Notes under the pieces: generated by a model
Seen by the model: only the letters and a program-made list of their open reading frames with translations
What the model was told of the DNA's origin: nothing
Database searches by the model: none
Shown: piece by piece, positions 44,105-51,894 of the stretch
Layout of the letters: every line of letters starts with the position of its first letter
Numbering within the stretch: position 1 is the first letter of the stretch
Program-made: the position numbers and the translations under genes
NCBI GenBank assembly: GCA_003427395.1
Contig: BFEA01000701.1
Span: 62,740-120,541, forward strand
From: Chara braunii
Lineage: Eukaryota > Streptophyta > Charophyceae > Charales > Characeae
DNA length: 57,802 bases
Direction: 5' to 3'

Positions 44105-44812
44105 ATGGTATATATCGAGTCGGCTTCTCAAATATTCTTGGTCGGGGAGAGGGGCTCTTGCGACGTGATTAGCTTGCCGCTGGAAGGGAAAAGCAAATAC
44201 AGACCTACCAGAGAGGAGGGATTAATAGTACAAGACGGTGTTTTCCTGTGGGTGAGGATAGAGGCCGAAACCAGGGCCTGTGTCAGGAGAGACAGGGAGG
44301 CGGAGCCCTTACGAGCGGATGTGAGCGTGAGGCTGTACTTGTCGAGGAGAGAGTGGGAATGCCTCGTGATAGATACTGCCAGGTGTTATCCAACCCTCCT
44401 CTGTTTAGCAACGCTAGGTCGGAGGTTTGGTGCCCGGGTCTTTAGAGAGTTCGCTCAGGGGAGCGGAGTAGATACCGTTGCAGTCTACACTGTGAGGTTT
44501 GCATATGATTGGGAGCTTCCTAGAGCAACCTCTGTGAGGTCGGAGATGGTCCCTAGGTTTTTGACGGGGCTGATTTTTGGTACCGGAGTGGTGCACCAGA
44601 GATTTTTAACGGTAGTATAGAGAGCGGTCCGACTGGGGACGTCTACTATCGAACTTGCGTGGCTCCTTACTTATTGCTTAGACAGGCCAGTTCCCACTCG
44701 TAGAGAGCTACGCCGTCTTGTGTTCCGCATCCGGGAGGAGCTACGAGAGGCTGAGATAAGTGGAGAGGTAGATAGGGACTGGATACTTAACGGAAGGGCG
44801 GACGACGCCTAG
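44105..44812 (+). pseudogene. Element 2 leader ORF a (unrecognised)
   Basis: A 171-codon frame starts at 44,105 and ends at TAG (44,618). The same frame stays open to TAG at 44,810, giving about 235 residues with one internal stop, which one transition from CAG would explain. The product is moderately charged, with no signal peptide and no recognised motif. Features such as LYLSRREWECLVIDTARC and RRELRRLVFRIREELREAEI suggest a folded protein with a C-terminal helix. Its final TAG is followed directly by the ATG of the next ORF (TAGATG). I do not recognise the family. Confidence 0.5.
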
Positions 44813-45847
44813 ATGTCTCACTGTAGGGTCGAGCACCCGATAGAATTGGGACAGTTCGGATACAGAGAGCCGGAATTCGTGGACGAAGATTGGGTAGAGT
44901 TTACACTACCAGGTAGATCGACTTTGGTGGCAAGGGTCGGCAGAGTGGATAGCTCCTGGAGGTCAATACTGTTGCGGCCGGGCGTTTGGTTGTTGGTGGT
45001 GCCGCTTGTGGATTTCGATAGCGATAGACGAGGGAGAGTGGTTCAAGGATCGGTGGACTTGGCGGTTAAGGGTTTCCTCTACTATCAAACGTCGGAACTC
45101 TCAAAAATCATTCGTAGGGCAGTGGAGCAAGGCACGCGCGATAAGAACTTTGGGGTAATACCCAGTCTTGATCAGTATACGTGGGAGGACGAAACTCCCG
45201 CTATAGGCATACTTCAGGAGGTGGTGGAGAGATACCGGGAGGAGGAGCTCCGCTTAAGAGGAACATTTAGATCAGTCACGATGTCCCTCCGTCTAGCCCG
45301 GGAAGAGTTTTTACCACACTCAGAGAAGGCCTTAAGGCTCCCCATTCTGCTATTTGTCTTGGAGGAGTATCTTGGAGGACTTGACAGGTTGGTCCAGGTA
45401 CACCTAAGTTTTCTAGAAATCCAGGACCTCCTACACAGTGGCGACGAACACCACGCCTATTACGCTCTCTGAAAGGAGGGGCCCCGGTTTGGCAACGAAG
45501 GTCTAGAGCTAGTTGAGCTGATTAGGGCAGCTTCACCTAGGAGCTTGAGGCAAGCACCTGACCAGGATCAACCGGTTGAATTCTGGGCTACCTTCGAGAG
45601 GGGTATACGGGAGCCACCTAGTCATCTAACAGGGTTGGCAGAGCTGTTTAGTGGGAGGGGGTTCGACCCATCGGTTAGGGAGGCGTCTCTCCTGGGGTTC
45701 TTCGAGCTGCGCTCGTATTATAGGCGAGTCGGGGACTGGGACGAGGACGAGGAAGAGGAGCATCANCAGGAAGACTNGCNTGAGGAGCCGTTATTCGTNA
45801 ANGAAGAGGAAATGTGGGAAGTGCAATNNCCACGGTTGGGGGCTTAG
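44813..45847 (+). pseudogene. Element 2 leader ORF b (unrecognised)
   Basis: The frame starts at the ATG touching ORF a's stop, runs 219 codons to a TGA at 45,470, and continues open in the same frame to 45,847. It would be about 344 residues with one internal stop. A beta-rich N-terminal half (VEFTLPGRSTLVARVGRV, WLLVVPLVDFDS) is followed by a helical region and an Asp/Glu-rich C-terminus that contains several N bases. No family is recognised. Position and tight spacing suggest it belongs to the same translational string as its neighbours. Confidence 0.5.
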
Positions 45848-45919
45848 NGTGAGCATNGTANGGAACTCTATGTCGAGGGACGTGCAAGTCGGGAATGAGA
45901 AGACGATAGAAGATGGGAA

Positions 45920-46339
45920 ATGGCTGGTTACTGCCCTAGGGTTACGGCTGCCCTGGACGCCTTANTCCCCTTTACTAGTNGNGGNGNCTTCCCTTACAAA
46001 ATANAGAGCTGTATATCTCTAGAAGAAAGTCATGCTCCGGGGAAAGCTTATGTCTTGGTAATAAAGCATCTCGACACGGGAGAATACGACATCCGCCCGT
46101 ACGTGCCTCTGCTAAGGGAGAGAGGGACTGATCACGAGTCGCTTAAGAACGGGATTAGAGATATAATCAATAAGGAAAGGAGGGAATTAGAGAAGAAGGG
46201 GAAAGAGGTGCTTAGTGACGAAACCCCCGTGCTGTTTTACGACATACCCGAACCTAGTCTACCTGACAGTTTTACTGACGGCAATAACTGGGGCCCTTTA
46301 ATTAATATGGCGCTTAGAGCAAGGAGTTGGGGTCAGTGA
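45920..46339 (+). CDS. Element 2 leader ORF c: B-type repeated domain, copy 1
   Basis: A 139-codon frame, possibly starting further upstream across N-containing sequence. It shares a pattern with two later ORFs: FPYK(I), then AYVLVIKHLDTGEYDIRPYV, then charged helical sequence with an N-rich, W-containing end (NNWGPLINMALRARS). Copies 2 and 3 read RLYVMTARFLGTEVRDAGIY and GMYVITYYFINLDEYDVGIY at the equivalent place. The function is unknown. The frame ends TGA at 46,337, three bases before the next ATG. Confidence 0.55.
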   Translation: MAGYCPRVTAALDALXPFTSXXXFPYKIXSCISLEESHAPGKAYVLVIKHLDTGEYDIRPYVPLLRERGTDHESLKNGIRDIINKERRELEKKGKEVLSDETPVLFYDIPEPSLPDSFTDGNNWGPLINMALRARSWGQ

Positions 46340-46341
46340 GG

Positions 46342-47131
46342 ATGCCGGGTCTTAGAGAACAGTTCTCCTTCGGGGTCATAGTAGAAGGGGGAATGGTAAA
46401 GGTTGAGGGGACCCTCCGAATTCCTAATATAGATCTCTTTGGCCTTGAAGAGCTTAAACTCATACAACCCTATCTGGATCGTATGAGGGAGTCGGCTTTG
46501 AGGGTAATTACCAACCAAACCGAGATCAGTTACCTACTGAAGGTGGAACTAGGGACCTCCCAGAGGGAATACTATCGTCTGGTCAAGGAACGAGTCCAGT
46601 TGTGTTAGGCGAGCGTGGCAGAAATGCTGGGCCATGAACGAGTAAGGCATAAGAAGTCTGCAGAGAAACTTGAGGAGTGGGATAACAAGATCATCGCTGG
46701 GAACCGACCGCCTCAGAAAAAGTTTGATGCGGTGTGTGCATCCTTGAGTACCCTAGGAAGAAGGGAGGAGTTTCCGTATGAGGTGGAAGCCTATGAGATG
46801 GTCGACAGTGCATGGGAACTAAGCCGCCTCTATGTTATGACCGCACGCTTCCTAGGAACTGAGGTAAGAGACGCAGGCATTTACTTACCAACAGAGAGGT
46901 CGAAAAATTTAGTGTATGGACGTTGCTGGCAAAGAGCAAGAGAAGTGGTAGAGGACGAGAAGGATAGGCTCCTTTCCTTAAGGAAATAAGTCGCTTGGAG
47001 TACCGAAATCAGGATATTTGAAGACTTGCTTAGGCCGCGGATTCCTTACGAAGCATTGATAGACATCGGTCGAGGTCTAATAATTGATTTCATAAACCGA
47101 CACCATAACCCGAATGGCCAGAGAGAACGAG
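46342..47131 (+). pseudogene. Element 2 leader ORF d: A-type plus B-type domain (copy 2), with internal stops
   Basis: It starts ATGCCGGG two bases after the preceding TGA. An N-terminal small domain (FSFGVIVEGGMVKVEGTLRI) ends at TAG 46,606. The same frame continues with a B-type domain (EFPYEVEAYE, RLYVMTARFLGTEVRDAGIY, GRCWQRAREVVEDEKDRL) to TAA 46,987, then further to TAG near 47,129 (WSTEIRIFEDLLRPRIPYEA). Comparison with copy 3 (ORF g) shows the downstream part belongs to the domain, so the stops are probably secondary mutations. Function unknown. Confidence 0.6.
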
Positions 47132-47443
47132 AATAGCCAGCCTGGGGGAAATATATCAACTGAACTAAGACAACGTGACCATGATAGGTGGAGGTCCCAA
47201 CAGCTGCTCAGACTTTTGACGAAATGCACCCAGGAGGACTTGCGTACTTTAGGCACGTCGATCTGTAGGAGAGTTCGATTTAATGAAACAGGGTTGATAG
47301 AGATTAAGAGAGGAACCTCTTGCCTACGAGATCAAGAAGAAGAACTCTATCTTGACACATGCCTGTTAGGAGTAGAAGGTGAGCACGAGATAAAAAATGA
47401 CAGAGGAAGATTGATTGGAGTCGTGGGGGCAGTGAAGGATTAG
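47114..47443 (+). CDS. Element 2 leader ORF f: small A-type-like protein
   Basis: A 109-codon frame whose ATG lies inside the last codons of ORF d in another frame. It carries RRVRFNETGLIEIKRGTSCL and ELYLDTCLLGVE, a strand-rich pattern loosely like the small domains in ORFs d, h and i. No known family is recognised. It is followed by about 80 bases before ORF g; a related open stretch in another frame suggests a frameshift between them. Confidence 0.4.
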   Translation: MARENENSQPGGNISTELRQRDHDRWRSQQLLRLLTKCTQEDLRTLGTSICRRVRFNETGLIEIKRGTSCLRDQEEELYLDTCLLGVEGEHEIKNDRGRLIGVVGAVKD

Positions 47444-47521
47444 TGCAAGAGAGACCAAGAGAGAGAATGCTTCCAAAACCAAGAGCAGGATTAGAAGCCA
47501 TGCTAAGGGAGTTGACCAAGG

Positions 47522-47983
47522 ATGAGGAGGTGTAGGAGGCTAGATGAGGGGAAGTCGAGGAAGTTGGTCCGTTACCTTAATTCTATATCGAAGAGAGCAG
47601 TGATCCCATATGAGATCGTGAGATACGAAGGTCTAAAGAGTCAGGGATGGGGGATTGATGGTATGTATGTCATCACCTACTACTTCATCAACCTTGATGA
47701 GTATGATGTGGGAATATACGTGCCGCAACATAGGTTTAAGGAAGACGAAAAAGGTCGATGTTGGCAACGGGCCTCGAACATAGTGCATGACGAAAAGAGA
47801 AGACTCCACCAATTAAGGGCGAATTTCTCGTGGAGTACCTACGTTAGGCCTTTCATTGGGATACCGTCGCCGCCAGTTGAAGGGCTTACGCTCGCTAACA
47901 ATGAATGGTTAGCAGTAATAGACCTAGTATGGAGGGTTAAGAGGGCACAAAACGAACTCAATAATGCCGGGAGCAGTAACTGA
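47522..47983 (+). CDS. Element 2 leader ORF g: B-type repeated domain, copy 3 (best preserved)
   Basis: This uninterrupted 153-codon frame gives the clearest picture of the repeated domain: IPYEIVRYEG, GMYVITYYFINLDEYDVGIY, GRCWQRASNIVHDEKRRLHQ, FSWSTYVRPFIGIPSPPVEG and WLAVIDLVWRVKRAQNELNN. Against copy 2 the shared residues include PYE, YV-T, D-GIY-P, GRCWQRA, V-DEK-RL and WST. The Trp/Cys and charged residues in GRCWQRA-x(2)-V-x-DEK look like a conserved core. The function is unknown. The next ORF begins inside its last codons. Confidence 0.6.
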   Translation: MRRCRRLDEGKSRKLVRYLNSISKRAVIPYEIVRYEGLKSQGWGIDGMYVITYYFINLDEYDVGIYVPQHRFKEDEKGRCWQRASNIVHDEKRRLHQLRANFSWSTYVRPFIGIPSPPVEGLTLANNEWLAVIDLVWRVKRAQNELNNAGSSN

Positions 47984-48239
47984 AGAGGAAGAGGTGAATC
48001 GAGTGTCATTCGCTGGGAGAGTGACATCAGTCATCAGAATTCGGTCAACCAGGTCTCTAGACGAACAGGGTTGTAGACAACTTGCCCAACGGGCAATTGA
48101 GAGAGAGAGACCTAGGGTTCTGAAGCTAGTGAGAGCAGAGAGAAGGATAACCTATGATGTGATGGTCTGGTCCCAAGGATGGCTGAAGTACGAAGTGGAG
48201 AAGGACGAGACAGTCCAAGAAGCAGAATCCCGCGTGTGA
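47964..48239 (+). CDS. Element 2 leader ORF h: A-type small domain
   Basis: A 91-codon frame starting ATGCCGGG, the same first codons (Met-Pro-Gly) as ORF d, and overlapping ORF g by 20 bases in another frame. It contains VSFAGRVTSVIRIRSTRSL and RRITYDVMVWSQG, parallel to the small domain of ORF d (FSFGVIVEGGMVKVEGTLRI..EISYLLKVELG). The shared start and layout support duplication of an A-B module. No function is recognised. Confidence 0.5.
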   Translation: MPGAVTEEEEVNRVSFAGRVTSVIRIRSTRSLDEQGCRQLAQRAIERERPRVLKLVRAERRITYDVMVWSQGWLKYEVEKDETVQEAESRV

Positions 48240-48312
48240 GAGGAAGTGACGAGAAGGTTAACTCGTAATAGAAACATACTCGGACTCGATAAATGATAAG
48301 ATAATACAGTTA

Positions 48313-48501
48313 GTGGACGGGTATAAGGAGTACAGCGGCTCTACGAATGTGCAAGAATTACAGGCGCTCGAACAGAAGGTTGAGGAGCTGACCTTAATTC
48401 ATAAGGAGGAAAGGGAAAAGATAATAAACTGGAGGGAGAAGTTTTTAGCAAGGAGGATAAGAGAGATCCGTAGAGAAAATGAAGAGAGGAGGAATGGCTA
48501 G
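48313..48501 (+). CDS. Element 2 leader: short coiled-coil ORF
   Basis: A 62-codon frame, strongly charged and helical (LEQKVEELTLIHKEEREKII, ARRIREIRRENEERR), probably a coiled coil. It could be the tail of a larger broken frame. The ATG of the next ORF (48,494) overlaps its stop (ATGGCTAG). Confidence 0.35.
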   Translation: MDGYKEYSGSTNVQELQALEQKVEELTLIHKEEREKIINWREKFLARRIREIRRENEERRNG

Positions 48502-49003
48502 TACCGGAGGCGAGACCAGGAAGTATCAGCTAGTTGGGGGAGCAAAAATTGAAGGGTCCCTTGTGCGAGCTAGGGTAGAAGTGATACAATACAAAAGGCT
48601 GAGTCAGGAGGAAGAAGCTGAGGCGACTAGAAAAGCAATTAAAGAAGCTAGGATCTGTGCTATCTGGAAGGCAGCGGACGAACTCCGATTGGCAAAGATT
48701 GAGATCTGTACGACGCAATTTGGAGGAGAGCGACTTTTCAGGGAGTGGAGAGAGACTATAGCGGAGGCAAAGACTATACTAAGGGAGGACGTTCGCGAGC
48801 CTGAAGAGCTTTCCAACGACGTGATTGACGTAGTCTCCTTGAGAACCTTGGAAGCTAACTCGCGTTATACGAAGGCTCTGTTGACCACTGCTTTGGTAAT
48901 CAGGGCGGAAGGGCAAGCCACTGACTTTGAAGAGCTGCAAGAATTGTTGGACGAATCTACTAAAAGGATCCTAGCCGCTTTAAGGAGTGTGGCCGAAAGC
49001 TAG
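48494..49003 (+). CDS. Element 2 leader ORF i: A-type domain with helical extension
   Basis: About 169 codons from the ATG at 48,494. The N-terminal YQLVGGAKIEGSLVRARVEV resembles the start of the small A-type domains. It is followed by Ala/Glu-rich helices (EEEAEATRKAIKEARICAIW, TDFEELQELLDESTKRILAA). This is the last leader ORF; gag starts 30 bases after its stop. Function not recognised. Confidence 0.5.
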   Translation: MASTGGETRKYQLVGGAKIEGSLVRARVEVIQYKRLSQEEEAEATRKAIKEARICAIWKAADELRLAKIEICTTQFGGERLFREWRETIAEAKTILREDVREPEELSNDVIDVVSLRTLEANSRYTKALLTTALVIRAEGQATDFEELQELLDESTKRILAALRSVAES

Positions 49004-49032
49004 ATAGGGTGTTCAAGGATTAGTTAGGAAGG

Positions 49033-50673
49033 ATGGACGGAGAAGGAGCTTATCTAACCTCGATAGGAGGTGAAGTGAAAACACAGGAATCAAGAACGAA
49101 TAGTCCAGACAGAAAAATGAGCGTCGACGTGAACAACGACGCGAAGAGAATAAGGAGGGTTTTAAGGGAACTAGATACTCGTGTCAAGGAGTCGGAGGGA
49201 CGGAGCTCTAGGAGCGAAGGCTGGAGGAAAGAAGCTTTGAGCAGGACAAAGATGGCAAGGTTTGTGGATCCTGGGGTAAGAAAACCTCATAGAGAGGTCG
49301 CGAGTGAGCCTTACAGGAGGGGTCTTCATTCCATGGCGTATGCGCTAGACACTTATGTGTCTCCCTTTCTAGGGGCCCCAGCGTTACAATCTCCCGGACT
49401 GGCTGGGATTCAGACAATCTTTACAGGGAAGAATGCCATGAAATTCCTAGATGATTGGGAAGTGTTAGGAATGCGAGCAGAATGGAGTGGTCAAGATATG
49501 ATAGTGAACTTCCTCTACCATACAGCCCCAAAGATAGACCGTGAAGTGAGGGATGCCATCCCAGATAATTGGCGCTGGTTGACGTTCAGGGAGAGAGTTG
49601 CCCGAGTCTTCGCATGTGACGAGACCTCTTACTCTATAGACGACTTAAAAAGGATGAAGAAGCAAGAAGATGAAAGTTTAGTGGCGTTTGCGAGGAGATA
49701 TGAGAAGGCGTCTAATCCCCTGGTAGAAGGAGGGTTTATGGGGGAGATAGAGCGATGCGGGATATTTTTAGGGTTCTTATCCCGAGAGAAACGCGATAAG
49801 ATCATGAGGGATCTTCTGTCTAAGGTGGTGTTCGGTCAAGTCAAGCTTCTAGTCCACAACACAGAGGGACAAAGCGCTAAAGCACACCTCGCAAGGATCC
49901 TCGACAAACTAGGGAAGGAAGTAACTGCGGACAATGGGGGAGGAAGACCTCAGTATGAGGATAGAAGACCCCAAATTGAAGGAAGAGATGTCGGCATAGG
50001 CTCGCCTAGGAGGGGGGATTTGATAAGAGGTGATAGCGATTGGAAGAAAGGAGGAAGAGGAGATTGAAAAAGGAACGACGGAGAATGGGGGACTTCTTCC
50101 AAGTGGTCCAACATTAAAGATAGCCGGTGGAAGCCGAAGGAAGAGATAGAGGTTAGGAGGTCTGAAAGACGAGAGGAGGAGATGGTGAAGCAGATAGAGG
50201 TTCTGAAGGCGGCGGTGGAGAAGTTACAAAGTAGTAATCAAAGAAAGGAAGAGACCCCGACTCGAGCCGCTCCTCGAGCGGAGAATCGCGGGTACCCTAG
50301 TCCGAAGCGGACTTGGAATAGTAAGGCCTGTATCTACCGTTGGGATGAGGACCACCAAAAGAGAGACTGTCGTGCGATGGTGGAAGCCCTGACGGAAGGC
50401 ATCATCGAGTTAGATGATCGGAAGTATGTGATGTGGGCGGATGAAGGGAAACCAGTGCCCTTCTTACCCTCGATGAAGATCAATGTAGATATCAGGAGGC
50501 GAAGGATTAATGAGGCAAAGGGAAAACAAGCACAAGAGTCAGCGGCAGCGAAGGTTTTCCGGGTGACATTTGAGGAGGATCTCGAACAGCTACCGGAAAG
50601 TCCTGGGATGAGGATTTATTCTATTAAGTTTGAAGATACCGAGGATAATGATGAAGTTTACGTTTGCTCATAG
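49033..50673 (+). pseudogene. gag: Element 2 Gag (capsid and defective zinc knuckle)
   Basis: The open frame 49,033-50,067 (344 residues) contains a Gypsy-type capsid: FTGKNAMKFLDDWEVLGMRA, DMIVNFLYHTAPKIDREVRD, WLTFRERVARVFACD, DESLVAFARRYEKASNPLVE. A TGA at 50,065, one transition from Trp, interrupts a frame that continues to 50,673 with a coiled coil (KQIEVLKAAVEKLQ). A zinc-knuckle-like motif CIYRWDEDHQKRDC follows. In that motif the second Cys of CX2CX4HX4C is Arg (CGT for TGT), so the finger should not fold normally. Gag would package element RNA. Gag, protease and RT mostly lie in one frame, indicating a single Gag-Pol polyprotein. Confidence 0.85.
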
Positions 50674-50721
50674 GGTGTTGGCGAATCGAGTAAAGGAAAG
50701 AAAGAAGACCAAGACCAACCA

Positions 50722-51750
50722 ATGACGGACAAACAGGTGGAGTCGCCTAAGTTACCTCAGTCCCCTAAAAAAAGAGGGGCCAAGAAGTTTCACTTGAAAA
50801 GTTCACTGGATGAGGTAGATTTGAGGGAGCCGTTAAGGAGGGCTATGGATATGCCCATTCCTATTACCTTGAAAGAGTTCATAGCCAGTTGTGGACCAGC
50901 GCGAGATGAGCTAATAGGAATGATGAAGAAGGCTAAGGTGCCACTAGCGGAGGCTGCGGCTTCAAGCGAGCCGAAGATAGAAACGAAGACATCTGTTCTA
51001 GCGGCGGAGAAAAGAGGAGTAGAACATGTAGAAACCGATGATGGTGGAGGCGATTATTTCTATGTTCTTGGTAGCGGGAAGTTGAACGCCACCGTCAATG
51101 GGATAAGGATGAAAGCTATAGTAGACGACGGGTTTGAGTCTACCTTCTGTGAGGATAAAGTGACCCAAAAGTTGGGTCTAGAGGTGGACAAGAGTATAGC
51201 CATGACCATGGTATCAGCCAACAAGCTAAAGCAGCCAGCCCTAGGGGTGTGTCATAAAGCCAAGGTCGTAGTCGCTGGGGTCGAGGCCACTGTACTTGTA
51301 TTCACAGTTGAACACTGCTCGTCGGAGCTAATCCTTGGACGAACATGGCTGACACATGTCAATGCCACTACCGAGAATAAGCGTGATGGGAGCCAGACGG
51401 TGACCATAGACGGACCCGAAGGAAGCAGAGTCACCCTAAAAACTGTGAATGAATTTGACAAACGTCATAAGGTTTCCCTACAGAAAAAGGGACAGTTAAA
51501 AACGAGAAGTTGTCAGATGATCCCCGAGGAAGTCACTCTTGGACCGCATAAAGTGAAAGGGGCGAAGATTGAAATAGAGGACCTGGAGGGCAAGTACGTG
51601 ATCGATGGGATGGCTTATGAGAAGGAGGTTGGCGACGACGAGTTTGGTGGGTGCGTGAACCTATCTTTTTTGGAGGAATTCCCCACACGGCGGGGGAAAA
51701 AGATACAAAACAGTAGCACAAAAAGTCAAGCCAGCCGCGGTCAGCCGTGA
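50722..51750 (+). pseudogene. Element 2 retropepsin-like protease with unusual active site
   Basis: A 342-codon frame in phase with gag. After a Lys-rich linker it shows the retropepsin layout: FYVLGSGKLNATVNGIRMKA, then IVDDGFESTFCEDKV where the catalytic D-T/S-G-A/S loop is expected, and SSELILGRTWLTHVN as the ILG motif. The active site reads Asp-Asp-Gly-Phe rather than Asp-Thr/Ser-Gly-Ala/Ser, which is atypical and may mean loss of activity. Before the RT the reading changes frame: the true continuation after about 51,690 is in the next frame, with two TAA stops (about 51,820 and 51,876). Confidence 0.75.
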
Positions 51751-51894
51751 TAGGACCGGGGAGATAGGAATCACTGAGGAAGAGATCACTAAGATGATTA
51801 GAGAGCGAAAGGCTACTTAAGGGCAAAGAATTACCGATGACATGATAGAAGGGATGGACATAGGTGCGGGAACATAACTAAAGAAGAGAGGGAG

